Below are positions 18,211 to 28,345 of a stretch of 64,000 nt of DNA, piece by piece. The stretch covers positions 231,357 through 295,356 of the forward strand of contig NZ_JAODNV010000005.1 of the NCBI RefSeq assembly GCF_025398195.1, written 5' to 3'. Numbering within the stretch: the stretch's first letter is position 1; every line of letters starts with the position of its first letter. Made by a program: the position numbers and the translations under genes. Origin of the DNA: Chelativorans petroleitrophicus (GTDB lineage: Bacteria > Pseudomonadota > Alphaproteobacteria > Rhizobiales > Rhizobiaceae). The notes beneath the pieces are model-generated. The model was not told where the DNA came from, ran no database searches, and saw only the letters and a program-made list of their open reading frames with translations.

Positions 18211-19767
18211 TCAGGCCCCCTGCCCTTCTTCCGGTTCCATATAACGCGGAAATACGGGCTGAGGTGTGGGCAGCTCCGTCCCGGGCTGAAGCATGCCGGC
18301 AGCGCCGAGATCGGCAAAGCTGCGCCGGTCGGCAGGCACCGAAAGCAGATCCAGAAGCTTTCCGGCAGAGCCGGGAATGTAGGGCTGGCAGAGGATCGCG
18401 ATGCGTCGCAGCACTTCCGCGGTCGTATAGAGCACCGTCTCCATGCGCGCCGGATCGGATTTGCGAAGTGCCCAAGGCTCCTGAGCGGCAAAATACCGGT
18501 TCGCCTCCGACACCACTTCGAAGATGGCTCCCAGCGCGGTATGGATCGCCTGGCGCGCCATCGCCTCACGGGCCGTCGCAAGCGCCGTTTCCGCGCGCTC
18601 GAGCAGGGCCGTATCGGCTTCCGCGAACGTCCTGCGCGCTGGCACCTTGCCGCCGCAATGCTTGGCGATCATGGACAGCGAGCGTTGTGCCAGATTGCCC
18701 AGATCGTTGGCCAGGTCGGCATTGGTGCGGTTGACGATGGCCTCGTGACTGTAGCTGCCGTCCTGCCCGAAGGGAACTTCTCGCAGGAAGAAGTAGCGTA
18801 CCTGGTCCAGCCCGTAATGCTCCACCAGCGCGAAGGGATCGACCACATTGCCGACCGACTTCGACATCTTCTCCCCGCGGTTGAACAGAAAGCCGTGCCC
18901 GAACACGCGCTTCGGCAGCGGCAGGCCCGCCGACATCAGGAAGGCCGGCCAGTAAATGGCATGAAAGCGCACAATGTCCTTGCCGATGATGTGTGCATCG
19001 GCCGGCCAGTAGCGCCAGCGTTCCGCACCCGCATCCGGATAGCCCGCGGCGGTGATGTAGTTGGTGAGCGCGTCCACCCACACATACATGACGTGCCTTT
19101 CGTCGCCGGGCACGGGCACGCCCCAGTCGAAGGTGGTGCGTGAGATCGAAAGATCGCGCAGGCCCGCGCGCACGAAGCTTATCACCTCGTTGCGCCGCTC
19201 GGCCGGACCGATGAAGTCCGGGTTTTCCTCATAGTGCTTGAGCAGCCGGCTCTGATAGGCCGAGAGGCGGAAGAAGTAGCTTTCCTCCTCGACCCATTCC
19301 ACCGGCGTGCCCTGCGGGCCGTAGCGCACACCGTCCTCGCCGACGGTAGTTTCCTCCTCGCCGTAATAGGCCTCATCGCGCACCGAGTACCATCCCGAGT
19401 AGCTGCCGAGATAGATGTCACCGTTCTCCGCCATGGCCTTCCAGATCGCCTGGCTCGCAATCTTGTGACGCTCCTCCGTGGTGCGGATGAAGTCGTCATT
19501 GGAAGCGCCGAGTACCTCCGCCATGCGCTTGAATTCGGGCGCGTTGCGGTCAGCCAGTTCGCGCGCGGAGATGCCTTCCTTGCGCGCCGTCTGCAGCATC
19601 TTGATCCCGTGCTCGTCCGTGCCGGTCAAAAACATGACGTCCTTGCCGTCGAGCCGCTGAAAGCGCGCCAAGGCGTCTGTCGCGATCAGCTCGTAAGCAT
19701 GGCCGATGTGCGGCCTGCCGTTGGGGTAGGAAATGGCCGTGGTGATGTAAAACGTTTCGCGCGTCAT
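18211..19767 (-). CDS. metG: Methionyl-tRNA synthetase
   Basis: 518-aa class I tRNA synthetase charging tRNA-Met. HIGH is H20-H23 and KMSKS is K300-S304 ([10 protein letters not shown]). It is the short type without the C-terminal dimerisation domain and with the rhizobial zinc-poor connective insertion ([22 protein letters not shown]). The start [23 protein letters not shown] begins directly at the Rossmann fold. It sits between holB upstream and tatD downstream on the same strand. Confidence 0.97.
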   Translation of the reverse strand: MTRETFYITTAISYPNGRPHIGHAYELIATDALARFQRLDGKDVMFLTGTDEHGIKMLQTARKEGISARELADRNAPEFKRMAEVLGASNDDFIRTTEERHKIASQAIWKAMAENGDIYLGSYSGWYSVRDEAYYGEEETTVGEDGVRYGPQGTPVEWVEEESYFFRLSAYQSRLLKHYEENPDFIGPAERRNEVISFVRAGLRDLSISRTTFDWGVPVPGDERHVMYVWVDALTNYITAAGYPDAGAERWRYWPADAHIIGKDIVRFHAIYWPAFLMSAGLPLPKRVFGHGFLFNRGEKMSKSVGNVVDPFALVEHYGLDQVRYFFLREVPFGQDGSYSHEAIVNRTNADLANDLGNLAQRSLSMIAKHCGGKVPARRTFAEADTALLERAETALATAREAMARQAIHTALGAIFEVVSEANRYFAAQEPWALRKSDPARMETVLYTTAEVLRRIAILCQPYIPGSAGKLLDLLSVPADRRSFADLGAAGMLQPGTELPTPQPVFPRYMEPEEGQGA

Positions 19768-19892
19768 GGAGATAATGCTCGGCGGTCAAGAATTGGCTTG
19801 AGCCCAGATAGCGCATCGCCGCGAGCGCTTCAATGCAGCGCAGCGAGCGGGAATCCAACCGGAAACGTCACGGCGGCCCCGAAAAGCCGATC

Positions 19893-20948
19893 TTACGCAC
19901 TCTGCGCGGCCTGATGAAGCCGGGTCAGAAGCCCCAGGACATGCTGCCGTCGGTCGAGGTTGAAAATCTCGGTCTGCCGAATGGTCTCGGCCACTTCCTC
20001 CCACAATGAGGCAAGGCGCGCGGCGTTCGCGGCGGCACCCGAAGCTGCTGCGTTCGAGGCGGCTTCGGCTATGCGATCGAGCACCGTCCGATTGAAAAGC
20101 TCGAACTGCACCTGCCGGTCGCGCCCTGCTGCGGCGTCGGCCAGCTTATGGGCCTGTGCCACGTCGAAGCGGGGCGCGGCCGAAATCCGCTCGACCACCT
20201 GCGCGATCTCCAGCCCGCCGAACTGCGTCATCAGGATGGCATCACGCACGCTGCCGCCTGCCTGCTCGATCAGCAGCCGTCTTTCGTTGGCGCCCTGCGG
20301 CAGCTCGGCCCCGAGCCGCACCAGCAGATCCTGCAGGATCTCCGGTTCGAGCGGCTCCAGCTTGATCGTCTGGCACCGTGAGCGGATGGTCGGAAGCAGC
20401 CGGCCAGGCGAATGGGCAATAAGAACGAACAGCGTCCGCGGCGGAGGCTCCTCGAGGCTCTTCAGCAGCGCGTTGGCGGCACTGGTGTTCATGTCATCCG
20501 CAGGATCGACGATGACCACCCGATAGCCGCCATCGGCGGGCGTGAGCGAGAGAAACCGGCTGACGCGGCGAATTTCGTCGACCGTGATCACGGTCTTGAA
20601 CTTCTTGTCACGCTCTACGTAGGGGCGCGTAAGGTGCAGAAGCCCCGGATGCGCGCCCTGCGCGGCAAGCCTGAAATTCTGCGAAAGCGGCTCCGCGGGT
20701 GACAGCTCCTCGGGTGCCCGGCTGTGATCCGGATGCGAGAAGAGATGATGCGCCAGGTGAAAGGCAAGCGTGGCCTTGCCGATCCCCTGCCGGCCGGCAA
20801 GCAACAGCGCGTGAGGAAGCTTGCCTGCGCGATAGGCTCGGGCCAGCATGGCGCGTGCCGCTTCGTGCCCAAGAAGCAAGGCGTTTTCCGCCGGTTCGGG
20901 AATGTCCGGCAGCGTGTCGTGCTGTTCGGGCGCGGTGCGTTCGAACAT
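19893..20948 (-). CDS. holB: DNA polymerase III delta' subunit
   Basis: 351-aa AAA+ clamp-loader subunit. The P-loop is degenerate, as expected for delta' (LLAGRQGIGKATLAFHLAHH, about residues 51-70). ANALLKSLEEPPPRTLFVLIAHSPGRLLPTIRSRCQ is the highly conserved sensor/SRC region of clamp loaders. It starts 3 nt after tmk ends, in the conserved tmk-holB order. The protein reads intact to TGA. Confidence 0.95.
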   Translation of the reverse strand: MFERTAPEQHDTLPDIPEPAENALLLGHEAARAMLARAYRAGKLPHALLLAGRQGIGKATLAFHLAHHLFSHPDHSRAPEELSPAEPLSQNFRLAAQGAHPGLLHLTRPYVERDKKFKTVITVDEIRRVSRFLSLTPADGGYRVVIVDPADDMNTSAANALLKSLEEPPPRTLFVLIAHSPGRLLPTIRSRCQTIKLEPLEPEILQDLLVRLGAELPQGANERRLLIEQAGGSVRDAILMTQFGGLEIAQVVERISAAPRFDVAQAHKLADAAAGRDRQVQFELFNRTVLDRIAEAASNAAASGAAANAARLASLWEEVAETIRQTEIFNLDRRQHVLGLLTRLHQAAQSA

Positions 20949-20951
20949 CGC

Positions 20952-21662
20952 CTATCCTGCCGCCTGCTTCGCCGCGCGCGGGCCGCCCAGTGCCGCATCG
21001 ACGGCTTCGGCGATTCGTGCAGCCACCTCGTCCGCCGGGGCGGTGGTATCCACGACGAGGCAGCGATCGGGCTCCCGCCGGGCAATGTCGAGAAAGGCCT
21101 CGCGGCGGCGGCGGTGCACCTCCAGCGTCTCCTTCTCGAAGCGGTCCGCTGTGCCCTCCCCTCGCCTTTCGGTCGCCCGGCGCAGGCCTTCTTCCGGATC
21201 GACGTCGAGGATCACCGTCAAGTCCGGCATGGAGCCGCCGACTGTCACACGTTCGAGCGCCGTCATGAAATCCGGCTCCAGTCCGCCGGTCACGCCCTGA
21301 TAGACGCGCGAGGAATCGACAAACCGGTCGCAAAGCACGACAGCGCCGCGCGCAATGGCGGGACGGATCACCTGTTCGAGATGGTCCAGCCTTGCCGCGG
21401 CGAAGAGAATGGCCTCCATCGTCGGCCCAAAGGGTTCGGCCGCGCCGGAAAGAAGAACATGGCGCACCGCTTCCGCGCCTGGAGAGCCGCCCGGCTCGCG
21501 CGTTTCCACCACCTCATGGCCCTGCGCCCGAAGGTGATCGGCGAGGCGGTAAATCTGCGTGGACTTTCCCGCGCCCTCGCCCCCTTCGAACGTGATGAAA
21601 AAACCGCGAGGCACCGCCGTTCCTGCTCTTCTTGCGTTCTGCGCAACAACTTGTGTTCGCAT
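20952..21662 (-). CDS. tmk: Thymidylate kinase
   Basis: Phosphorylates dTMP to dTDP. P-loop [15 protein letters not shown], the DR(S/Y) region [17 protein letters not shown] and the lid region [18 protein letters not shown] are intact. ATG 21662 gives 236 aa; an upstream start at 21695 would add a non-conserved leader. Even with 21662 the first 20 residues precede the usual kinase start. Directly upstream of holB, forming the tmk-holB unit common in Alphaproteobacteria. Confidence 0.95.
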   Translation of the reverse strand: MRTQVVAQNARRAGTAVPRGFFITFEGGEGAGKSTQIYRLADHLRAQGHEVVETREPGGSPGAEAVRHVLLSGAAEPFGPTMEAILFAAARLDHLEQVIRPAIARGAVVLCDRFVDSSRVYQGVTGGLEPDFMTALERVTVGGSMPDLTVILDVDPEEGLRRATERRGEGTADRFEKETLEVHRRRREAFLDIARREPDRCLVVDTTAPADEVAARIAEAVDAALGGPRAAKQAAG

Positions 21663-21726
21663 CAATACATAGTCCGCTGCCGGTGCAAGGTCCAAGGGCG
21701 GATTTTTGACAGGGACGGCCCCGCGT

Positions 21727-22884
21727 CTACCGCATCCAGCCCACCAGCAATTCGCGCACCGCTCCTATGGCGCGCTGGCGCAGGGTCCCTTGCGCCATCG
21801 ACTGGGCGGCGTAAACTGGCTCTTCCTGGCTCAGCGTATCGCCGATCCAGATTTGCAGTGTCCCGATTCGCGCGCCTTGCTCCACCGGAGCGGGTACCGG
21901 TCCCTCATAAACGATACGCGCGGAAATACGCTCCGGTTGGCCGCGCGGCACGAGGACAGACAGTGAGCCTTCCGTGCGGACGCCCAGAGAGCGGCGCTCA
22001 CCACCATAGACGCTTACCTCCCCGACGATATCGCCAGCGGCAGCCACGATCCGGCGCTTCTCAAACGCGTTAAAACCCCAATCGAGCAGCTTGCGCGTCT
22101 CCTCCACACGCTCCTCCTCGCTGGCCAGCCCGCTCAGCGTCGCGAAGAGCCGCCTGCCTCCGCGCGCAGCGGAAACCGTGATGGCATAGCCGAAACCCTC
22201 GGCATAGCCGATGCCAAGCCCGTCAACACCGGCATTCAGCCGGATGAGCGGGTTGCGGTTGCGCTGGAAGATTCTGTTCCACTCGAAAGCCTCCTGGGAG
22301 AAATAGTGGTAATGCTTCGGATAGCTGCGCCACAGGTGAACGGCCAGCTCCGTCATCTCGCGCGCGGTCACCTTCTGCCCGTCGGCCGGAAGCCCAGTGG
22401 CGTTGGCGAAGGTGGACTGGCTGAGGCCGAGGCTGCGCGCCCGTTCCGTCATCATCCGCGCGAAGCCTTCCTCGGAACCGGCGATACCTTCCGCAAAAGC
22501 AATGCAGGCGTCGTTCGCGTACTGAACGATGATCCCCTGCACGATCGCATCGAGTGGAACCGACGAGTTCACTTCCGCGAACATGGTCGTGGTGCCGGAG
22601 GGAGCTCCTCCCGTGCGCCAGGCGTTCTCGCTGACGAAGAATGTATCGCTGAACGACAGGCGCCCCTCTTCTAACGCTTGGAAGATCATCTCCACCGTCA
22701 TCAGCTTGGCGAGGGAGGCCGGTGGAAAGGGCTCGTCAGCGTTCTTGGAGAAAAGGACGGCGCCGGTCTCCGCATCGATCAAATAGGCCCGTTCGGCCTT
22801 GGTCTCGAAATCCTGCGATGCGGCGGGAGCCACGAAGGCCCAAAGCGCGACAAGCCAAACCGCTGCTGCAAACAATCGAGACAA
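21727..22884 (-). CDS. PBP5-like serine carboxypeptidase with degenerate KTG motif
   Basis: 385-aa secreted S11-family protein with a signal peptide (residues 1-24, [21 protein letters not shown]). The SxxK motif is intact (S57-L-A-K60, PASLAKLM). The second motif reads Y122-A-N124 rather than SxN. The third, normally KTG, reads G224-I225-G226 ([10 protein letters not shown]). Family members trim D-Ala from peptidoglycan pentapeptides. The lost KTG lysine could abolish or alter activity. The C-terminal PBP5-C domain is present. The start is TTG at 22884 with no ATG alternative. It lies between rlpA and tmk, as in other rhizobia. Confidence 0.85.
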   Translation of the reverse strand: MSRLFAAAVWLVALWAFVAPAASQDFETKAERAYLIDAETGAVLFSKNADEPFPPASLAKLMTVEMIFQALEEGRLSFSDTFFVSENAWRTGGAPSGTTTMFAEVNSSVPLDAIVQGIIVQYANDACIAFAEGIAGSEEGFARMMTERARSLGLSQSTFANATGLPADGQKVTAREMTELAVHLWRSYPKHYHYFSQEAFEWNRIFQRNRNPLIRLNAGVDGLGIGYAEGFGYAITVSAARGGRRLFATLSGLASEEERVEETRKLLDWGFNAFEKRRIVAAAGDIVGEVSVYGGERRSLGVRTEGSLSVLVPRGQPERISARIVYEGPVPAPVEQGARIGTLQIWIGDTLSQEEPVYAAQSMAQGTLRQRAIGAVRELLVGWMR

Positions 22885-22998
22885 ACGGGCCCCGCTACCC
22901 TTCGGTCGGCAGACGTCATTCCACTACTATTTAGTCTATAGCCGCCCGCTGCGGCCGATCAAGCGCGCCAGCAAGAGGATGGCCTGCCGGATGGCGGG

Positions 22999-24246
22999 TC
23001 AATCACGCACGGCAAAAGCGTCAAGAGCGCCCGCCGCCCAGGCGGCACGCAGCATCGCGTCGAGGTCTGCCTCTCCATCCGGAAGAAGCGAAGCGACATA
23101 GACCTTTCCGCCAGGTCCCACCGTCTCCTTCAGCACGGGCCGCCCCAGTTCGGCAAGCGCGCGTGTCAGACGTTCAGCTTCAGCGCGCGAGGCCCAGGTG
23201 CCGAGATTGATGTAGGGGGCTGCGATCTCATCCGGCGTCTGCGCCCCGTTCCGGCGCTCCCACCAGTCGATGACGGCGCGGCTGTCGAGCTGCGAGTCGA
23301 GAACGGCGTCAAACGCACTTGCCGCTCTGCTCACACGCCGGTCCGCGTAGGAAAGAAGAGCGAGCTCGACCGCCCCCGCCTGCACCGGCGGCTCCGTGGG
23401 CCGGTCCGGCACGAGGGGGCCTACCGCCGGCAGCGCTACCCCGCCGTCGAGCGAGATCGGTGCTGCCTGTTCCGCAAGTGCCGCGACGGCCTGCGAGACC
23501 GGCTGGCTCGGCGTGGGGCCGTTCATCGCAACCATCACACCGGTCGGCAGACCATCCGAAGGATCGGGCAAGGCGCCGCCAGGTCGGTAGGACGCAAGCA
23601 GAAATTGAGCATCCTGACCGTGCAGCGGTGCCGGCCCGACATATTCCACGCGCACATTGGCGATGCCGGCATTCCGGTAATCCAGGAGTTCGGCCGCCCG
23701 CTTCGACAGGTCGATGATTCGGCCGTGCGCGAACGGTCCTCGGTCATTGACTCGCACGATCACAGAGCTGCCGTTATCGAGATTGGTAACCCGGGCATAG
23801 CTCGGCAGCGGCAAGGTCGGATGCGCGGCGGTCAGATGCGCCATGTCATAGATTTCGCCGTTGGCGGTCAGCCGTCCGTGAAAGGCCGCGCCATACCAGG
23901 AAGCCTTGCCCTCGGCGACATAGTCGGGATCGTCGGCGGGCTTATACCAGCGCCCCTTCACTTGATAGGGCTTGCCCAGCTTGTAGCGGCCGCCGCCGCG
24001 CGGGATCTCCGAGGTCGCAACCGAGGCAATCCGCGGGCTCGCCTTCACGCCATATTCGGACTCGGCGAAATATTCGCCGGTCTGACTCAGGGTCGCTTTC
24101 GGCGTGGGCGCGCCGCAGCCGGCAAGCAGAATGGACAGTATCGCCGTGCCGGCCAATGCCCAGGCCCAACCGTGCCGCCGCTCATGATTCCCATGGTTTG
24201 CCAAGGACTGCGCCCGGCTGTCCCCGATCGCCTGTTCTTTCCCCAA
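22999..24246 (-). CDS. rlpA: Septal-ring RlpA-type lipoprotein with SPOR domain
   Basis: Outer-membrane lipoprotein with lipobox LLAGC near residue 45, a double-psi beta-barrel RlpA domain (EGKASWYGAAFHGRLTANGEIYDM, then NDRGPFAHGRIIDLSKRAAELL) and a C-terminal SPOR domain (YINLGTWASRAEAERLTRAL). Family members are lytic transglycosylases acting on denuded septal glycan strands; the catalytic Asp and His fit DRGPF and FHGR. The start is uncertain: TTG 24246 has AGGAAGG upstream and leaves a usable signal peptide (415 aa). The frame stays open to 24543 but that leader is not protein-like. It is followed by the PBP5-like gene. Confidence 0.88.
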   Translation of the reverse strand: MGKEQAIGDSRAQSLANHGNHERRHGWAWALAGTAILSILLAGCGAPTPKATLSQTGEYFAESEYGVKASPRIASVATSEIPRGGGRYKLGKPYQVKGRWYKPADDPDYVAEGKASWYGAAFHGRLTANGEIYDMAHLTAAHPTLPLPSYARVTNLDNGSSVIVRVNDRGPFAHGRIIDLSKRAAELLDYRNAGIANVRVEYVGPAPLHGQDAQFLLASYRPGGALPDPSDGLPTGVMVAMNGPTPSQPVSQAVAALAEQAAPISLDGGVALPAVGPLVPDRPTEPPVQAGAVELALLSYADRRVSRAASAFDAVLDSQLDSRAVIDWWERRNGAQTPDEIAAPYINLGTWASRAEAERLTRALAELGRPVLKETVGPGGKVYVASLLPDGEADLDAMLRAAWAAGALDAFAVRD

Positions 24247-24566
24247 CGTGCCTTCCTGTTTCTGCCTTGCCGTCGGCAGAAAGCCCCCTCTCCGCCGCGG
24301 TGCGCAATCAATATCGGTGAAACCGTTAGCACGTTGTGAAGGCAATGTGGCGGGAAATGGGCAGCACTTATGATAACGAATGGTATTGCAATTTAACTGA
24401 ATGTGCGGATTCCCAAACTGGCTTGCGAATGCGTGAACTGCCCTGGCGTTCACTGCAACGCTGTGGTTGACGTTACGCTGGCGGGCACGTAAAGCCGATG
24501 CGGGCCATCCGGCAGCAGGATGGGTTACCGGCAAGCCGGGCAAAGGCGTGCCACAGAATCAATGCC

Positions 24567-24656
24567 GGAGGGGTGGCCGAGCGGTTTAAGGCACCGGTCT
24601 TGAAAACCGGCGTGGCAGCGATGTCACCGTGGGTTCGAATCCCACCCCCTCCGCCA
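24567..24656 (+). tRNA. tRNA-Ser (anticodon TGA)
   Basis: Starts GGAGGGGTGGCCGAGCGG and ends CCCCCTCCGCCA, so the acceptor stem pairs GGAGGGG with CCCCTCC. The anticodon loop is CTTGAAA inside CCGGTCTTGAAAACCGG, giving TGA for UCA serine codons. The long variable arm (GTGGCAGCGATGTCACC) is typical of serine tRNAs, and GGTTCGAATCC is the T-loop. CCA is encoded. Confidence 0.97.
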
Positions 24657-24768
24657 TTTTATCTTGAAAAACGGCACGATAGCTCGTTTCTTCGAAGGAA
24701 CACTTAAACTTTGATGTCGGTCCAGTTGCCGGGACAGTTGATGCACCTTCCCGAACAGCACCATCTTC

Positions 24769-25590
24769 TCACCGCCTCTGCCACATCCAGGAACGGTTTC
24801 GCCACATCTTCTCGCCGATCAGGCAGTCATAGGCAGGTTGTGCCTGTACAGGAATCACTTGCGGACGGAATTCGTGCGCTTCGTTTCCGGCGAGCTCGAT
24901 GATCAGCTTGCGGCGGACCGCTTCGGGAAACTGCGACCAATCGTTGACCGGGATCATGAAGGCGCCCGGCCCGCCGATCACGCATTCGCTGTAGTACCGG
25001 TCGAGCTCGGCCACGTCATAGGATGTGCTGAACCCCTCATTGGTCATCAGCGGCAGCCCGTTGATGGTGATGCCCGCAGCGGTGAGTTCATCCCGCGCTT
25101 CCGTCACCGGGCGGCCCTGATTGTTGGGGCCGTCTCCCGAAATATCCAGGACGCGGCGTATGCCGCTATAGCCGCTTTCGGCAAACAGGTCGGCGGCGAA
25201 GTCGATTGCGCCCGAGATCGAGGTGCGCCGTGCGCTGCGCGGCGGGCTCGCCGTCAGCATCTCCGCCACCCTGATGGCATCCTCGGCGGATGCGATCACC
25301 GTCCAGGGCACCAACACGCGCTGGGAGAAGTCGCCCGCCCACTCGAAATAGGCAAGCGCGATGCGGCCGTGCACGCCATCCTCGATGGCCCGGATCACCG
25401 TTTCATGCGTAAGCGCTTCCGCATAGCCCCGGCGCTGGATTTCCATCTCGCCGGGCGACATGGAGAGCGAAACGTCCACCGCGAGCGCCAACTCCACATC
25501 GACCGCCTCCTGCGCACTTGCCACAGCGGGAACCAGCGCCGCCGCCAGCGCGGCCGCGCGGCACAGGATGGATCGGTGCGGCGTCCACAT
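24769..25590 (-). CDS. Secreted DUF1194 (von Willebrand-like) protein
   Basis: 273 aa with a clear signal peptide (SILCRAAALAAALVPAVASAQ, about residues 6-26). The mature part begins VDVELALAVDVSLSMSPGEMEIQRRGYAEAL, which has the MIDAS-like DxSxS of a VWA fold. It also shows DISGDGPNNQGRPV and GLPLM, the DUF1194 hallmark. Members are common in Rhizobiales but their role is unknown. ATG 25590 was chosen because the signal peptide starts there; a longer frame to 25662 adds a charged leader. Possible metal-dependent adhesion or sensing in the periplasm is inference. Confidence 0.85.
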   Translation of the reverse strand: MWTPHRSILCRAAALAAALVPAVASAQEAVDVELALAVDVSLSMSPGEMEIQRRGYAEALTHETVIRAIEDGVHGRIALAYFEWAGDFSQRVLVPWTVIASAEDAIRVAEMLTASPPRSARRTSISGAIDFAADLFAESGYSGIRRVLDISGDGPNNQGRPVTEARDELTAAGITINGLPLMTNEGFSTSYDVAELDRYYSECVIGGPGAFMIPVNDWSQFPEAVRRKLIIELAGNEAHEFRPQVIPVQAQPAYDCLIGEKMWRNRSWMWQRR

Positions 25591-25711
25591 GCCTCCGAGT
25601 TTACGTGTCGCGAGCCATCGGGCAATGGCATTGCGGCCTTGAAAGGAGCCGCAAGCCATCACATTTGCGCGACACCTGCCATTTCCCGTGTAGGATGTGC
25701 CCGGCCGGGGC

Positions 25712-28228
25712 CTACCCGTCGGCTCTCAGAGCTTCGTTCTGCGGGTCGAAGGGACTTTCGGCGATTACTGTCGCCCCGTGGAGCTTCCCCAGGATCTTGA
25801 TTTCAAGCCCGGTCCCCTCTTCGGCGAATTCTGGCCGCACCATGGCAAGCGCTAGGCTCTTGCCTACACGCCAGCCATAGCCGCCATGGGTGGCGCGGCC
25901 GACGAGCCTGCCATCCTTGTAGATCGCCTCGTTGCCGCGCGCGTCGGCATCGGTCACGTCATGCACTTCGAGGGTGACGAATTTCCAGCTCAGCCTCCCG
26001 TCGCGCTGGCGCAGGAGCGCCTCGCGGCCGACGAAGTCCCCCTTGTCCAGGCGGACGAAGCGGTCGAGCCCGCTTTCCCAGGCGGTGTATTCGATGGACA
26101 GCTCGCGCGGGATGAGCCGGTAGCTCTTCTCGATCGCCATCGACGTCATGGCGCGGATGCCGAAAGGTTTGATGCCGTATTCCTCGCCCGCCTCCATCAG
26201 CATGTCGAAAATGGCGTTCTGCATCTCGATGGGATGATGCAGCTCCCAGCCGAGTTCGCCGACGAAGTTGACGCGCAGCGCATGGGCGGTGGCCGGGCCG
26301 ACATTGATCTTCTGGCCGGAGAGCCACGGGAAGGCGGCATTGGAGAGATCGGTGCGGGTGAGCTTCCTAAGCACGTCGCGGCTCTTCGGCCCCGCAAGGA
26401 CGAGCACGCCCCATTGCGAGGTGACCGGAACCATCCGAACGCTGCCGTCCTCGGGCAGGAGTTTCCTCAGCACGTCATGGTCATGCGCCTCATAGGCGCC
26501 GGCTGACACCAGATAGAAGCCCGTCGGCTGCCGGTAGACGGTGAATTCCGAGCGCACGCCGCCATGCTTCGTCAGAAGATGGCAAAGCGCGATCCGCCCG
26601 TTCTTCGTCGGCACGCGATTGGCGAAAATGCGGTTCAGCCACGCTTCCGCGCCCGGGCCGCTCACCCAGCACTTGGCGAACGCCGTCATGTCGAGCAGGC
26701 CGACATTCTCGTGGACGTTCTTCACCTCGTTGCCGACATGCTCGAAATAGTTCGACCGGCGGAACGACCATTTTTCCACGATCCGTCCGTCCTCGAGCGG
26801 CGCGGCGTGGTTGTGCTTCAGGAGCACGTCGGCGCCGACGCCCAGCTCCTCCTTCGGCACCTCGTAGCCTTGTGGCGCAAACCAGTTGGGCCTCTCCCAG
26901 CCATAGACGGAGCCGAAAACCGCGCCGAGCTTCTTCATGCGCTCATAGCAGGGCGAGGTCTTCAGGGGCCGTGCGGCCGCGCGTTCCTCATCGGGATAGT
27001 GCACCGTGAAGACGTTGGCGTAGGCCTCCTCGTTCTTCTCCTTGAGATAGCCTTCCGTCGCGTAGGGGCCGAAGCGGCGCGGATCGACACCCATCATGTC
27101 GATCGACGGCTCGCCTTCGACGATCCACTCCGCAAGCTGCCAGCCGGCACCGCCCGCTGCCGTGATGCCGAAGGAATGGCCCTCATTGAGCCAGAAGTTC
27201 TTCAGGCCCGGCGCAGGTCCGATGATGGGCGAGCCGTCAGGCGTGTAGGGAATGGCACCGTTGTAGATCTTCTTGATGCCCACCTCGCCGAAGGCCGGTA
27301 CGCGCGCGATCGCCGTTTCCACATGCGGCATCAGCCGGTCGAGATCTTCCTGGAACAGCTCGTACTCGCTCTCGTCCGACGGCCCGTCGATATAGCAGCA
27401 GGGCGCGCCCTTCTCGTAGGGCCCGAGAAGCAGGCCGCCATTCTCCTCGCGCATGTACCAAGAGGAGTCGCTCTCGCGCAGCACGCCCATTTCCGGCAAG
27501 CCCTGCTTCTTCCGTTCGAGGATCGCTGGATGCGGTTCGGTGACGATGTACTGATGCTCGACGGGAATCACAGGCACGTCGAGGCCCACCATCTTTCCGG
27601 TCCTGCGGGCGAAATTGCCCGTGGCGGAAATCACGTGCTCGGCAACGATGTCGCCCTTGTCCGTCTTCACGAGCCAGCGCCCGTCCGGCCGCTGCTCGAT
27701 CCCCGTCACGGTCGTGTTGCGGTAAATCTCCGCTCCCCTGTCTCGAGCGCCCTTGGCCAGCGCCTGGGTGAGGTCCGCGGGCTGGATATAGCCGTCCTCC
27801 GGATGCTGGATTGCACCCAAAAGCCCCTCGGTCTCGCAAAGGGGCCAGATCTCCTTGACCTGCTCGGGCGTGAGTACGTTCACCTTCACGCCGATCGTCT
27901 CGGCGATCCCGGCGTAGTACATGTACTCGTCCCAGCGGTCCTTCGTGCGGGCAAGCCGGATGTTGGAGCACTGAGTGAAGCCGACATTCATGCCGGTCTC
28001 GCGCTCAAGTTCCTGATAGAACCTCACCGAGTATTTGTGGATCTGGCCCACCGAGTAGCTCATGTTGAAGAGCGGCAGTAGGCCGGCCGCATGCCATGTG
28101 GAGCCGGAGGTCAGCTCCTTGCGCTCGACCAGCACCACATCCGACCAGCCCTTCTTCGCCAGATGATAAAGGGTCGAAACACCGACGACCCCTCCCCCAA
28201 TGACGACGGCGCGCGCTTCTTCCCGCAT
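25712..28228 (-). CDS. FAD-dependent oxidoreductase with GcvT domain (dimethylglycine/sarcosine dehydrogenase type)
   Basis: 838-aa two-part enzyme. The N-terminal DAO-type FAD fold has VVIGGGVVGVSTLYHLAKKG (residues 8-27) and SGSTWHAAGLL, where the histidine is the usual covalent-FAD position. The second half (from about 440) is a GcvT/folate-binding domain with YFEHVGNEVKNVHENVGLLDMT, WVSGPGAEAWLNRI, VNFVGELGWELHHP and ALRADG at the end. Such enzymes oxidise N-methyl groups of dimethylglycine or sarcosine and pass formaldehyde to tetrahydrofolate. ATG 28228 starts just before the Rossmann fold. It is not next to soxBDAG, but both could act in glycine betaine breakdown. Confidence 0.88.
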   Translation of the reverse strand: MREEARAVVIGGGVVGVSTLYHLAKKGWSDVVLVERKELTSGSTWHAAGLLPLFNMSYSVGQIHKYSVRFYQELERETGMNVGFTQCSNIRLARTKDRWDEYMYYAGIAETIGVKVNVLTPEQVKEIWPLCETEGLLGAIQHPEDGYIQPADLTQALAKGARDRGAEIYRNTTVTGIEQRPDGRWLVKTDKGDIVAEHVISATGNFARRTGKMVGLDVPVIPVEHQYIVTEPHPAILERKKQGLPEMGVLRESDSSWYMREENGGLLLGPYEKGAPCCYIDGPSDESEYELFQEDLDRLMPHVETAIARVPAFGEVGIKKIYNGAIPYTPDGSPIIGPAPGLKNFWLNEGHSFGITAAGGAGWQLAEWIVEGEPSIDMMGVDPRRFGPYATEGYLKEKNEEAYANVFTVHYPDEERAAARPLKTSPCYERMKKLGAVFGSVYGWERPNWFAPQGYEVPKEELGVGADVLLKHNHAAPLEDGRIVEKWSFRRSNYFEHVGNEVKNVHENVGLLDMTAFAKCWVSGPGAEAWLNRIFANRVPTKNGRIALCHLLTKHGGVRSEFTVYRQPTGFYLVSAGAYEAHDHDVLRKLLPEDGSVRMVPVTSQWGVLVLAGPKSRDVLRKLTRTDLSNAAFPWLSGQKINVGPATAHALRVNFVGELGWELHHPIEMQNAIFDMLMEAGEEYGIKPFGIRAMTSMAIEKSYRLIPRELSIEYTAWESGLDRFVRLDKGDFVGREALLRQRDGRLSWKFVTLEVHDVTDADARGNEAIYKDGRLVGRATHGGYGWRVGKSLALAMVRPEFAEEGTGLEIKILGKLHGATVIAESPFDPQNEALRADG

Positions 28229-28345
28229 GCCCGAATTCTCCTTCAAGTGACCGGATGCAGCCGGTTTCGAAGAAAGATTACGCGTCGGCCGCACGCTTTT
28301 CCCGGCCTGTTTGCGACATGGCCGAATTTTGACGCGACCTCTGCC

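Noticed and set aside
16360..19143. Very long open frame on the + strand, 927 codons
   Set aside because: It lies opposite the MBL hydrolase, tatD and metG. High GC and codon bias keep the opposite frame open; no motif or ribosome site fits.
26564..28081. 505-codon + strand frame opposite the FAD/GcvT oxidoreductase
   Set aside because: Shadow of the real gene on the minus strand; amino acid content is arginine/leucine-rich as expected for antisense frames.
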